From contig NZ_JACHNF010000001.1 in assembly GCF_014205295.1 (NCBI RefSeq), forward strand, positions 2,480,001 to 2,544,000: 64,000 nt of DNA. The letters are read 5' to 3'. Shown piece after piece: positions 26,219 through 35,087 of this stretch; position 1 is the stretch's first letter, and each line of letters starts with the position of its first letter. The stretch is from Kribbella solani (GTDB lineage Bacteria; Actinomycetota; Actinomycetes; Propionibacteriales; Kribbellaceae). The position numbers were made by a program, and so were the translations under genes. A model generated the notes under the pieces. That model was given only the letters and a program-made list of their open reading frames with translations, was not told the origin of the DNA and ran no database searches.

Positions 26219-26242
26219 TGGGCCAGGCGGATGGTCCTGTTA

Positions 26243-26734
26243 CTACTGGCCGGTGGCTGTGCTGCCGGCACCTGTCCCCTGGGCACTCGAGCCCGCCGAG
26301 CTGTCGGGCCGCGCCGCCGGGTCAGGCGCCTCACCACCGACAACCGAGCCCGTAGCATCCGCACCAGTCGCGTCCGCCGCGCCCGGCTCACTGCTCGTAC
26401 CTTCCGCCGCGTTCTCCGCGCCGGCGCTCCCCGCCTGCTGCCCTGCCTCCGCGGGACCGTCGGACTGCGCGCTCTCCGCCGCAGCGGCGGTCGCGGAATC
26501 GGAAGTGGTGTCCGCGGGTGCGCCTTCACCGGAGGACTGCGCCGGCTCCCCGGTCTGCTTGTCCACGAAGCTGCCGACCTTCTGCTGGACCGCGTCGACC
26601 CTCTCCGCGTACTTCCCGCCGGTCTGCTTGTCGATCAGGTCGCCGGCTTTCTCGACGCCGGCCTTGATCTTGTCCGGGTTCTGCTTGACGACATTCCGGA
26701 GCCAGTTCTTCGCCTGTTCCTGGAAATCGTTCAT
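26243..26734 (-). CDS. MT0933-like antitoxin family protein with long disordered tail
   Basis: A 163-residue protein. The first 65 residues (AKNWLRNVVKQNPDKIKAGV, then DKQTGGKYAERVDAVQQKV) match the MT0933_antitox family, small helical proteins rich in Lys/Asp/Val. The remaining 95 residues are Ala/Gly/Ser/Glu-rich and acidic, with no predicted fold. No toxin gene is adjacent. I start at the ATG preceded by GGAGGGTGCA; a longer frame upstream lacks support. The antitoxin label is a family name only; a structural or stress role is as likely. Confidence 0.75.
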   Translation of the reverse strand: MNDFQEQAKNWLRNVVKQNPDKIKAGVEKAGDLIDKQTGGKYAERVDAVQQKVGSFVDKQTGEPAQSSGEGAPADTTSDSATAAAAESAQSDGPAEAGQQAGSAGAENAAEGTSSEPGAADATGADATGSVVGGEAPDPAARPDSSAGSSAQGTGAGSTATGQ

Positions 26735-26877
26735 TGCACCCTCCGCGGTGTGTCTGGGGCGGATCGACGGAAAACTCCAGCCTACGGACCGGCCCAAATA
26801 CCGGTCCTACCTGGGATAACACACCGTCACACCGCACCCGTCAACGCCCCTCGCCGCTCACCGGCCCCGAATCCAGG

Positions 26878-29118
26878 TCACGCTCCGTGACGAAGCGCCC
26901 GGCCGGTCGGCGTATCCCGGCCTGGGTAGTCCGCCACGTACCCCTCGAACAGCACCCGGCCACCGTGCCGGCCGGGCCCGGGACCGAGGTCGATCAGCCA
27001 GTCGGCCTGCCGTACGACCGCGAGATCGTGCTCCACGACGACCACCGTGTGTCCGCGATCCACGAGCCGATCGATCACGCCGAGCAAAGTACCCGTGTCA
27101 TCCAGGTGCAGCCCGGTCGTCGGCTCGTCCAGCACGTACGTCGTCGCCTGCCCCGCCGCGCGCAGTTCCTTCGCGATCTTGACCCGCTGACACTCACCGC
27201 CTGACAGCGTGTTCAGCGACTGGCCGAGCCGCAGGTACCCGAGACCGACTGCCGCGAGCTGCCGCAGCCCACGGTCGACGCCCGCGTCCGGCAGTTCCCC
27301 GATCGCCTCCTCGATCGTCAACGCGTCCACGTCCGCGATCGAGTGCCCGTTCACCGTGTACGCGAGCACCTCCGGCGTGAACCGCTGCCCGCGACAAACC
27401 TCGCAGACAATCTCTTGGCCCTCCATGAACGCCAGATCGGTGTGGATGATCCCCAGCCCGTTGCACTCCGGGCAGGCGCCGGCCGAGTTCGCGCTGAACA
27501 GCCGCGCGTCCACCTTGTTGCTCCTGGCAAACAGATTGCGAATCGCGGGCGCGATCCCGGTGTACGTGATCGGCGTCGATCTCCGGCTCACACTCACCGG
27601 CTTCTGATCGATCACGATCGCCTCGTGCTGCGCGACCAGTTCCTGCGCGAGGCTCGACTTTCCCGATCCCGCGACACCGGTCAGCACGGTCAGTACGCCC
27701 GTCGGCACCTGCACCGTCAGCCGCTGAAGATTGTTGCGATCGGCATCCTTGATCGTCAGCGATCCGCTCGCCGACCGCGGCGTACGCTTGATCGGCCGCT
27801 GCTCCGTCAGCGCGTTCGCGGTCGGCGTGTCGGCCCGCGACAACTCGCCGTACGTACCCTGGAACACCAGCCGCCCACCGTCCGCGCCCGCGCCAGGACC
27901 GATCTCGATGATCTGGTCGGCATGCCGCATCACCGCCGGATCATGTTCGACGACGAGCACGCTGTTGCCGTTGTCACGCAGGCGTTCGAGCAGCTCGATC
28001 ATCGACTCGACGTCGGTCGGATGCAGTCCCACGGTCGGCTCGTCGACCACGTATGTCATCTCGGTCAGGCTCGATCCGAGGTGCTTCACGCTCTTGATCC
28101 GCTGCGACTCGCCGCCGGACAGCGTGGTCGTCGCCCGGCCGAGGTGCAGGTACCCAAGGCCGATCGTGACCATCGCGTCCAGCCTCGCCGTCAACGCGGC
28201 CACCGCCGGCGTGACGGCCGGCGCGTCGATCGTCCGGACAAACTCCAGCAACTCGGTGAGCTCGAGGCGCGCCAACTCACCGATCGTGCGGCCCTCCACC
28301 GTCGCCGTCCGCGCCGCCTTGGTCAGCCGGTCCCCCGCGCAATCGGGACACGCCGAGGCGCGGGTGAACTTCCGGATCGTTTGCTGTTTGCGATCGGACA
28401 GGTTGTCGGACGTGTGCAAGTAGATCCGCTCGAACCGCTCGACGATGCCCTCATAGTCCTTGGGGAGTTCCCATCCGAGCGCGTCGACGGCCTCCCCGCC
28501 GTACAAGAGAGCGTCCCGCTCGTTGTCCGACCAGTCGCGGACCGGCGTGCGTACGTCGAAGGTGCCGAGATTCGCGTACTGCCGGTACCAGTACGCGCCG
28601 TTCCCGAAGCCCGGCAGGCGTACGGCGCCGTCGGCCAGTGACTTGTCCAGATCGAGAAACCGGTCGACCGCGCTCACCACGACCTCGCCCAAACCCGAGC
28701 AGACCGGGCACATCCCGGCCGGATCGTTGAAGGAGAAGTGTGTCGACTCGCCGACGTATGGTTCGCTCAGCCGGGAGAACAGCAGCCGGAGGTACGTCCA
28801 CGCGTCGGTGACCGTACCCACCGTCGACCGCGCGTTGCCCCCGATCCGGCGCTGATCGATCACGATCACCGGGGTGATCCCGTCGATGTGCTCGACCTCC
28901 GGCCGCGCCCACTTCGGCAACCGGTTGCGCGCGAACGGCGGGAACGTCTCGTTCAACTGGTACCCCGCCTCCGCCGCGATCGTGTCGAACACCAGCGACG
29001 ACTTCCCCGACCCGGACCGGCCGACGAACACGACCAGCTGATTCCGCGGTACGACCAGCTCGAGCCCGGCCAGATTGTTGGTCCGCGCGCCACGCACGGT
29101 GATGTTCCGATTGGTCAT
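26878..29118 (-). CDS. Short UvrA-like ABC protein (DrrC / class II UvrA type)
   Basis: A 746-residue protein with two ABC ATPase modules: Walker A GRSGSGKSS (about 32) and GVAGSGKSS (about 480), signatures LSGGESQRIK and LSGGECQRVK, and zinc-finger pairs CPVCSGLG, CPDC, CPECNGLG and CEVC. Canonical UvrA is about 950 residues; this one is short in the first module, as in UvrA-like proteins of drug self-resistance and drug-intercalation tolerance. It may therefore act on intercalated or adducted DNA without full UvrB coupling. The ATG at 29118 is used. It is divergent from a WYL regulator across 61 bp. Confidence 0.88.
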   Translation of the reverse strand: MTNRNITVRGARTNNLAGLELVVPRNQLVVFVGRSGSGKSSLVFDTIAAEAGYQLNETFPPFARNRLPKWARPEVEHIDGITPVIVIDQRRIGGNARSTVGTVTDAWTYLRLLFSRLSEPYVGESTHFSFNDPAGMCPVCSGLGEVVVSAVDRFLDLDKSLADGAVRLPGFGNGAYWYRQYANLGTFDVRTPVRDWSDNERDALLYGGEAVDALGWELPKDYEGIVERFERIYLHTSDNLSDRKQQTIRKFTRASACPDCAGDRLTKAARTATVEGRTIGELARLELTELLEFVRTIDAPAVTPAVAALTARLDAMVTIGLGYLHLGRATTTLSGGESQRIKSVKHLGSSLTEMTYVVDEPTVGLHPTDVESMIELLERLRDNGNSVLVVEHDPAVMRHADQIIEIGPGAGADGGRLVFQGTYGELSRADTPTANALTEQRPIKRTPRSASGSLTIKDADRNNLQRLTVQVPTGVLTVLTGVAGSGKSSLAQELVAQHEAIVIDQKPVSVSRRSTPITYTGIAPAIRNLFARSNKVDARLFSANSAGACPECNGLGIIHTDLAFMEGQEIVCEVCRGQRFTPEVLAYTVNGHSIADVDALTIEEAIGELPDAGVDRGLRQLAAVGLGYLRLGQSLNTLSGGECQRVKIAKELRAAGQATTYVLDEPTTGLHLDDTGTLLGVIDRLVDRGHTVVVVEHDLAVVRQADWLIDLGPGPGRHGGRVLFEGYVADYPGRDTPTGRALRHGA

Positions 29119-29179
29119 CACCCGACCGTACGCACAGATGTGGCCGGATTGTGACCGCATTTCTTGGCATCATGGCCCG

Positions 29180-30133
29180 ATGGCAGATGTGACCGCGCGG
29201 ATGCTGGCACTGCTGTCCGCCTTGCAGACCGGCCGGTCGTTCAGCAGCGCCGAACTCACCCGCCGGCTCGACGTCAGCGCCCGTACCCTCCGCCGCGACG
29301 TCGACCGCCTCCGCGGCTACGGCTACCCGGTCGAAACCCAGCCCGGACCAGGCGGGTACTACCGGTTGACCGCAGGCCGCACGATGCCGCCGCTCGTACT
29401 GGACGACGACGAAGCCGTCGCGACCCTGCTCGCGCTGGCCTCCCTAGCCTCGGTCGGCGCCGCGTCCGGCGACGGGATCGACGACGCGGCGCTGCGTGCG
29501 TACGGCAAACTCGACCAGTTCCTGCCCGCTCACCTCCGCGGCCGCGCGGTCTCACTCCGATCGAGCCTCGAAACCAGTCGCCAGCCCGCACCCCGCGTCA
29601 CCGCCGACCAACTCGGCCTCCTCGCCGACGCGATCGCCCAGTCGGAAACCATCTCGTTCGCGTACGAGAACGCGCGCGGCGAGCGCACGAACCGCCGCGT
29701 CGAACCGTACCGCCAGGTGCAGCACCTGCTCCGCTGGTACCTGCTCGGCTGGGACCTGGATCGCGCCGACTGGCGAATCTTCCGAGTCGACCGCATCCGC
29801 GACGAGCGCCGTACGTACAAGTCCTATTCGCCGCGCCCGCTACCGGCCGAATCGGCCACCGCGTACCTGCGTCAGGGTCTGAACAAGTCCAAGCAGACCA
29901 TGGTGCTGATGATCGAGGCCCCGATCGGCACCGTGCTCGACACGCTGAAGTACTTGGACGCCGAGTTCGAGTCCGTCACGCCGACGAGCACCCGGGTCAC
30001 GATCGCCCTCGACACCTGGCAATGGTTGCTCCAGAGCCTCGCGTTCATGGACGCCGACTTCAAACTCCTGCAGGCGCCACCTTCGTTCCGTGCCGCCTAC
30101 CGAACCTTCGCCACGCGCCTCCACAACGCCTGA
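29180..30133 (+). CDS. WYL-domain HTH transcriptional regulator (YafY type)
   Basis: A 317-residue regulator. The N-terminal HTH_11 spans about 5-60 (LLSALQTGRSFSSAELTRRL, VSARTLRRDVDRLRGYGYPV). The WYL domain lies about 140-215 (ISFAYENARGERTNRRVEPY, then WYLLGWDLDRADWRIFRVDRI) and a WCX-type extension follows. WYL domains bind nucleic acid or small ligands; PafBC, DriD and relatives couple them to DNA damage. Its divergent pairing with a UvrA-like gene suggests it controls that gene. The ATG at 29180 is chosen because the in-frame region upstream lies inside the divergent promoter and UvrA-like gene. Confidence 0.88.
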   Translation: MADVTARMLALLSALQTGRSFSSAELTRRLDVSARTLRRDVDRLRGYGYPVETQPGPGGYYRLTAGRTMPPLVLDDDEAVATLLALASLASVGAASGDGIDDAALRAYGKLDQFLPAHLRGRAVSLRSSLETSRQPAPRVTADQLGLLADAIAQSETISFAYENARGERTNRRVEPYRQVQHLLRWYLLGWDLDRADWRIFRVDRIRDERRTYKSYSPRPLPAESATAYLRQGLNKSKQTMVLMIEAPIGTVLDTLKYLDAEFESVTPTSTRVTIALDTWQWLLQSLAFMDADFKLLQAPPSFRAAYRTFATRLHNA

Positions 30134-30153
30134 CCCATCGTCGCCTGGGCAAC

Positions 30154-30546
30154 CTAATCCTTCGCCAGGTAGTCGTTCGCGACCTCCGCCGGCGCGTGCA
30201 CCAGCCACGCGTCAACCAACGCTTCTTTCAACACGCCTTCGGAGACTTTCTCCAACTCCACCAGCACCGCCGAAAACCCGTCGAAGTGCGGAATCGTGAA
30301 GAACCCATCCCCCACGCGAGCCGCCAGTACCGCTTCCTTCTCCGCCAGATCCTCAACCACCAAAGCCAGGATCTCGCCCGCCGGCGGCACCTCATCCCCG
30401 AACCGCTTCAGATCCGCCTTACTGAACGGCCGCTCCCACGCGTACGCCTTACCCCCGACCTTCCAGGTCCGCATCCCGTACCGAACCCCCTCTTCGGTAC
30501 CCGGCAACCCCACGACAACCCGCTCCACAACCCCCAAGTCCGCCAT
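30154..30546 (-). CDS. MmcQ/YjbR family protein
   Basis: A 130-residue protein of the YjbR (DUF661) double-wing fold. ERVVVGLPGTEEGVRYGMRTWKV-type N-terminus and the C-terminal EALVDAWLVHAPAEVANDYL helix match the family, which is proposed to bind DNA or small ligands but has no established activity. The ATG at 30546 is favoured over one 11 codons earlier because that extension is Gly-rich. It ends 20 bp from the convergent WYL gene and begins 36 bp after recX. Confidence 0.8.
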   Translation of the reverse strand: MADLGVVERVVVGLPGTEEGVRYGMRTWKVGGKAYAWERPFSKADLKRFGDEVPPAGEILALVVEDLAEKEAVLAARVGDGFFTIPHFDGFSAVLVELEKVSEGVLKEALVDAWLVHAPAEVANDYLAKD

Positions 30547-30582
30547 ACCCGCCAACGTACCCCCACCCCGACCCGCCACCGC

Positions 30583-32781
30583 CTACTCCGGTTCCAATCC
30601 GGATGAATCGAGGAGCGGAAACTCTTCGTGGCCCGCGTCGAGCTCCTCTTTGATGATGCTCATCGCCATCCCACCCGGGTATCCCTTGCGCCCCAGCATC
30701 CCGAGCAACCGCCGCATCGCGACCTGCCGATCAAGCGAACGCATCGACCGCAGCTTCCGCCGTACCAGCGCCCGGGCCGTGTCCTCTTCCTGCTCGGGAT
30801 CAAGCTCCTCCAACGCATCCCGCGCCAGCTGATCATCAACCCCACGCCGCCGAAGCTCCTGCGCCAGCGCCCGCTTCCCCAGCCCACGCCCCCGATGCCG
30901 CGACTCCACCCACGCATTCGCGAACGCCGCGTCATCAATCAACCCGACGTCGGTAAACCGATCCAGTACCTGATCAGCCACCTCATCCGGTATCTCCCGC
31001 TCAGCCAGCACCCCCGCCAACTCAGCCCGCGTACGCGGCTGCCCCGTCAACTTGTCCAGCAAGATCGTCCGAGCCACCGCATACGGATCAGAAACCCCAT
31101 CCACCGCCGGATCCGCAACCCCCTCCGCCCCATCCACCCCCGACCGCTTCCCCCGCCGCCCCCCAAACCCCCGCCCCCCAACAGTCCGCCGCTTACCCCT
31201 ACTCCCAGTACCGCCCCCGCCACCCACACCAGCCGCGGAAACACCACCCGCCCCGCGCCGCCCATCGGACAACTGCACGCCCACCTCAGCGTCAGCGTCA
31301 GACGAGGGCACAGCCGCCCCAGACTCACCTTCCAAGGGCCGCACCCCCACCCCGGTACCACTCCGAGACAACCGCACATCCGCCTCGGCGTAACCTTCGG
31401 ACGACGGCACACCCGCCTCGGAAGCACCCCCGGACAACCGCACATCCGCCCCGGCGTGACCTTCGGACGACGGCACACTCGTCTCGGAGGCTCCCTCGGG
31501 CAACCGCACCTCCGCCTCGGAGCCACTCCCGGGCAACCGCATGTCCGTCTCGGAGACACCCTCGGACAGCGGCGGGTTCGCCTCGGATTCGCCCTTAGAC
31601 AACTGCTGGCTCGCGGTGGGTGTGTTGTTGGCGTGGAGGTCGTCCGCTGGGACCTTCGCCGTACCTGCCGCCCGGCCAGGCGAAGTACGCCGGGACCGAG
31701 CACCGCTCGACTGATCCTCTTCGCCCCAGATGGAACCTTCTGACAACTGTTCGCTCTTCACGGGGCGATCAGGCGAGGGCTGGGTAGGAGTCGGAGTGGG
31801 GGTGGGGACGTGGTTTGGGGTCGGGGATGCGAGGTCGTCGGCGAAAGCGCGGGCTTCGGCGAGGCGGCTGGACGCGTTCTGTTGGTGAACTTGCGCGGTG
31901 CCGTCGTCGACGTCACCCCAAGGATCTGCCTGCGCGCCACCCGAACCACGCGAGGAGCGCCCGCGATGCACCGACTGCTCGTCTGACTGCTCGCCCGCCT
32001 GTTTGCCTGACTGTTTGCCCGGCTGGCGTGCTGCGGGCGCGTCGCTCACATCCGGGGCATCGCCGGACCGCGAGTCCTCAGCCGACGTACGGGTGCCCGA
32101 TGGACCGGAGCCGGTGGATGCGCTGCCTCCCGTGCTGCGGACCGCAGACGAGGCGAGGTCTTCGAGGTCTTCGGGGCGGTCTGGTCGGTGGCCGTCAGTC
32201 GTTGCCTGGTCTGGCTCGTCCCAGGGGTCGAAGGTGCCGGTGGTTCTTCTGATGGAGCCTGGCCGACGGCGTACGCGATCCGTGCCTGGCTGATCGTCGG
32301 TGAACTCATCGTCGGGATCGCCCCACGGATCGGTCGTACGAGAAACCGAACCGCGACCCGCCCTGGATGTTCGCCGCCCGCGACCACGCTCGACCGAAGG
32401 ACCATCGCTCGGGGAGGCATGACCCGCAGCTGAAACGTCCTCGGCAACGCCGGAATCATCCGCAGACCAGTCACGAGGCGAGCGCCGCCGACCAGCACCA
32501 CCGGACGCCCCGCCACGCCCCGATCGGCCAGTACGCCCGCCACGGGACGACCAGCTGTGGTCCGGGTTGTCGGCGCGTTCGTTGCCCGGCAAGTTGCCGT
32601 CGGCGCGGTTGTCGGTGCGGGTGGGGGCGTTCTCGGAGGGTGGGCCTTGGGCCAGGAGTTTGCGGGCCAGGGCCAGGCGTTCTTCGCGGGGTAGGGACAG
32701 CGCCGCGGGGGCAGCGTCGTCGGCGCCTTGGGAGGGCCGGGGGACGCTGCCGCCCGTGGTGGGTCGATCAGAAGTCGACAT
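30583..32781 (-). CDS. recX: RecX with a 564-residue disordered N-terminal extension
   Basis: A 732-residue protein. Only residues about 565-732 are the RecX domain ([20 protein letters not shown], then [20 protein letters not shown] and [17 protein letters not shown]), which modulates RecA filaments. Family members are usually 150-260 residues. The extension is Gly/Ser/Asp/Arg-rich and holds an N-terminal helix [17 protein letters not shown] (30-46), three DPWxDxDD motifs (151, 185, 286) plus IWGEEDQ (351), and an 11-residue tandem repeat (394-507). Translation is unbroken from an ATG that overlaps the recA 3' end by 14 bp, matching RecX coupling elsewhere. Internal starts nearer the domain cannot be excluded. 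Confidence 0.85.
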   Translation of the reverse strand: MSTSDRPTTGGSVPRPSQGADDAAPAALSLPREERLALARKLLAQGPPSENAPTRTDNRADGNLPGNERADNPDHSWSSRGGRTGRSGRGGASGGAGRRRSPRDWSADDSGVAEDVSAAGHASPSDGPSVERGRGRRTSRAGRGSVSRTTDPWGDPDDEFTDDQPGTDRVRRRPGSIRRTTGTFDPWDEPDQATTDGHRPDRPEDLEDLASSAVRSTGGSASTGSGPSGTRTSAEDSRSGDAPDVSDAPAARQPGKQSGKQAGEQSDEQSVHRGRSSRGSGGAQADPWGDVDDGTAQVHQQNASSRLAEARAFADDLASPTPNHVPTPTPTPTQPSPDRPVKSEQLSEGSIWGEEDQSSGARSRRTSPGRAAGTAKVPADDLHANNTPTASQQLSKGESEANPPLSEGVSETDMRLPGSGSEAEVRLPEGASETSVPSSEGHAGADVRLSGGASEAGVPSSEGYAEADVRLSRSGTGVGVRPLEGESGAAVPSSDADAEVGVQLSDGRRGAGGVSAAGVGGGGGTGSRGKRRTVGGRGFGGRRGKRSGVDGAEGVADPAVDGVSDPYAVARTILLDKLTGQPRTRAELAGVLAEREIPDEVADQVLDRFTDVGLIDDAAFANAWVESRHRGRGLGKRALAQELRRRGVDDQLARDALEELDPEQEEDTARALVRRKLRSMRSLDRQVAMRRLLGMLGRKGYPGGMAMSIIKEELDAGHEEFPLLDSSGLEPE
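31273..31602 (-). repeat. Ten 33-bp in-frame repeats inside recX
   Basis: Residues 394-503 of the RecX protein are ten 11-residue units followed by a partial one. Examples are [33 protein letters not shown] and [11 protein letters not shown]; units ending in P and R tend to alternate. The period is a multiple of three, in contrast to the intergenic 17-bp array, so it is kept as protein sequence. Confidence 0.8.
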
Positions 32782-33844
32782 CGACCTCGGCCGTGGCGTC
32801 AGCCGGGGCGTCCAGGGTCGGGCCGATGCCCATCTTCTCCTTGATCTTCTTCTCCAGCTCGTTCGCCAGGTCGGGGTTGTCGCGGAGGAAGTTCCGCGCG
32901 TTCTCCCGGCCCTGGCCGAGCTGGTCGCTCTCGTACGTGAACCAGGCGCCGGCCTTGCGGACGAAGCCCTGATCCACGCCGAGGTCGAGCAGGCTGCCCT
33001 CGCGGCTGATGCCCTGGCCGTAGATGATGTCGAACTCGGCCTGCTTGAACGGCGGAGCGACCTTGTTCTTCACGACCTTGACCCGGGTCCGGTTGCCGAC
33101 CACGTCGGTACCGTCCTTCAGGGACTCGATCCGGCGTACGTCCAGCCGCACCGACGCGTAGAACTTCAGCGCCTTACCACCGGTCGTGGTCTCCGGGGAG
33201 CCGAACATCACGCCGATCTTCTCGCGCAGCTGGTTGATGAAGATCGCGGTCGTGTTCGTCCCGCTGACCGCACCGGTCATCTTCCGCAGTGCCTGGCTCA
33301 TCAGCCGGGCCTGCAGACCGACGTGGCTGTCGCCCATCTCGCCCTCGATCTCGGCCCGTGGCACCAGCGCGGCCACCGAGTCGATCACGACGATGTCGAT
33401 CGCGCCGGAGCGGACCAGCATGTCGGCGATCTCCAGCGCCTGCTCACCGGAGTCGGGCTGCGAGACCAGCAGCGCGTCGGTGTCGACGCCCAGCTTCCGC
33501 GCGTACTCCGGGTCGAGGGCGTGCTCGGCGTCGATGAACGCCGCGATCCCGCCGGCCCGCTGGGCGTTCGCCACCGCGTGCAGGGCGACCGTCGTCTTAC
33601 CGGAGGATTCCGGCCCGTAGATCTCCACCACGCGACCGCGCGGCAGACCACCGATCCCGAGCGCGATGTCGAGCGCGATCGACCCGGTCGGGATGACCTC
33701 GATCGGCGGCCGGTTCTGCTCCCCGAGGCGCATCACCGAACCCTTGCCGCACTGCCGCTCGATCTGCGTCAGCGCGGTCGCAAGCGCCTTCTCGCGATCG
33801 GCCGCCGCGCGCTCCGCACTCGCCGCACTCGCTGCACCCGCCAT
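32768..33844 (-). CDS. recA: RecA recombinase
   Basis: A 358-residue ATPase for homologous recombination and LexA cleavage. Walker A is GPESSGKT, the L1/L2 DNA-binding loops lie around [14 protein letters not shown] and [20 protein letters not shown], and INQLREKIG is diagnostic. There is no intein. I start at MAGAASAAS (ATG 33844); the upstream in-frame sequence lies in the leader. A perfect LexA box is 168 bp upstream. The 3' end overlaps recX. Confidence 0.97.
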   Translation of the reverse strand: MAGAASAASAERAAADREKALATALTQIERQCGKGSVMRLGEQNRPPIEVIPTGSIALDIALGIGGLPRGRVVEIYGPESSGKTTVALHAVANAQRAGGIAAFIDAEHALDPEYARKLGVDTDALLVSQPDSGEQALEIADMLVRSGAIDIVVIDSVAALVPRAEIEGEMGDSHVGLQARLMSQALRKMTGAVSGTNTTAIFINQLREKIGVMFGSPETTTGGKALKFYASVRLDVRRIESLKDGTDVVGNRTRVKVVKNKVAPPFKQAEFDIIYGQGISREGSLLDLGVDQGFVRKAGAWFTYESDQLGQGRENARNFLRDNPDLANELEKKIKEKMGIGPTLDAPADATAEVDVDF

Positions 33845-34002
33845 GTGACTGCCACCTGACCCATCTGATAATCCGGGGCCGCCCACCGGCCGCCCGAAGG
33901 AAGTTCGTTGTCGCCAGAGAAGGTATTCGTTGCCGCCGACAGTTTTCGCCGCCACTTCGAAGCTGTGGACAAACCGGCCGCCACGACCACCTTCCGGAGA
34001 CC

Positions 34003-34025
34003 AAAGTATCCCGAACACGTGTTCG
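34003..34025 (-). promoter_or_regulatory. LexA (SOS) box and putative recA promoter
   Basis: CGAACACGTGTTCG (34012-34025) is a perfect 14-bp palindrome matching the Gram-positive/actinobacterial LexA consensus CGAAC-N4-GTTCG. On the minus strand it lies between a TTGTGA -35 and a TACTTT -10 (complement of 34003-34008), so LexA binding would block the promoter. Transcripts would have a leader of about 150 nt. The divergent hypothetical gene starts 69 bp to the right. Confidence 0.88.
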
Positions 34026-34094
34026 AATCACAACTGACACGCCGAAGCCTGTCCGGGCAACCACCCTGGCCCGGGCGTTCCCTACTCTTGCGGC

Positions 34095-34886
34095 GTGACA
34101 GACCGTCCCGACGTACCCGATTCCGCCGTCGTACTGGCGCTCAGCCGGGTCGAATTCGGCATCGACACGGTACTCGACGCGCTCCGTACCCAGGACCCGT
34201 TCGGGGCTCGCAGCGTGCTGACCGAGTACTCCGCCCAGGAGCAGCCGAATCTGGCCGAGAAGGGCCTGATCCTGGCGATCGACCGGCTGCTGCGGATGAA
34301 GGTGCCCGGCCACGCGGAGTGGCCGACGCTGCCGCTCGCCGAGCGCTGCGACTGGTGGGTGGCCCGGCTCGGCGGGTTCGCGGCGGTCGTCGCGGCCCTC
34401 CCCCGGATCAGCGGGGCGGCGGCCGACCGGCTTCCGATCAAGGACACTCTCGGCGCGGCGGTGCAGGCGATGGTGATCGGTGCCGTCTGCCGCGAGTACG
34501 GCGTCGAGGCACACGCCGACCGGACGGCGATCATCGCTCGGGTCCTGACCGATCGCCCGATCACCCCGGACGACGTCCTCAAGTACGACGACCCGACCCT
34601 GGCCGGCCAGGACGTGGCGAAGCAGCTCGGTCTCGGCGATGCGGACGAGGAGGGCGGACTGCGCCACGGCATCCGGCTGGTGTGGCGGATCAGCAAGCTG
34701 TTCGGCGGGCTGACCGACGTGTTCGAGGAGCGGCCGCGCGGCAGTCTCGGCGCCCGGTTCGTCGGCATGTTCCCCGGCGTCGGCGTGGTCGGCGGATTCT
34801 TCGACGAGCGCAAAGGCATCCGGAAGGCGGCGTACGCGGCGGCCGACCTGCTCACGAACGGCACGTTCCGGATCAAACCGCTCTGA
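34095..34886 (+). CDS. Conserved-looking hypothetical protein divergent from recA
   Basis: A 263-residue protein, GTG start, with no domain I can name. It is helical, with FGIDTVLDALRTQDP early on, a middle part LKYDDPTLAGQDVAKQLGL, and a C-terminal glycine-rich hydrophobic stretch (MFPGVGVVGGFFDERKGIRK) that recalls EcsC-like proteins; similarity is too weak to assign. No signal peptide. Its promoter region contains the recA LexA box, so SOS control is possible. It ends 6 bp from the convergent DUF3046 gene. Confidence 0.7.
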   Translation: MTDRPDVPDSAVVLALSRVEFGIDTVLDALRTQDPFGARSVLTEYSAQEQPNLAEKGLILAIDRLLRMKVPGHAEWPTLPLAERCDWWVARLGGFAAVVAALPRISGAAADRLPIKDTLGAAVQAMVIGAVCREYGVEAHADRTAIIARVLTDRPITPDDVLKYDDPTLAGQDVAKQLGLGDADEEGGLRHGIRLVWRISKLFGGLTDVFEERPRGSLGARFVGMFPGVGVVGGFFDERKGIRKAAYAAADLLTNGTFRIKPL

Positions 34887-34892
34887 CGACCG

Positions 34893-35087
34893 TCAGCGTT
34901 CGCTGGCCGGGAGGTTGAGGTGCGCCCAGACGGCACGCCAAACCATCTTGGCGTGCTCACCATCGGCCAGAGCCTCGACGACCGTACGGCCGTCGAGTCC
35001 CTTGACCACCTGGGTCTCCGCCCAGGTCCGTGCATACGCGGGCCCGAGATGCTCATCCATCCGGGCCCAGAACTCCGTCAGTCTCAT
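34893..35087 (-). CDS. DUF3046 domain protein
   Basis: A 64-residue protein matching the actinobacterial DUF3046 family: [20 protein letters not shown] at the N-terminus, [17 protein letters not shown] in the middle, and an [10 protein letters not shown] end. Homologues sit just upstream of recA throughout actinobacteria; function unknown. Here the divergent hypothetical gene has separated it from recA by about 1 kb. Its ATG overlaps the LppM-like stop (ATGA). Confidence 0.88.
   Translation of the reverse strand: MRLTEFWARMDEHLGPAYARTWAETQVVKGLDGRTVVEALADGEHAKMVWRAVWAHLNLPASER

Larger units (their letters stand above)
25624..26242. other. 0.6-kb intergenic region upstream of rny
   Basis: No convincing gene. 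It holds a 22-bp perfect palindrome (25717-25738) with a partial copy of its CGGTACG arm just before it, and a block of 20-bp and 54-bp repeats (26082-26218). The rny promoter must lie here. The segment 25760-26080 shows nothing further that I can identify. Confidence 0.6.

Noticed and set aside
33845..34094. Second, damage-responsive PafBC-type recA promoter
   Set aside because: I looked for the TTGTC-type motif with a properly spaced -10 and found only partial matches; the LexA box is the only clear element.
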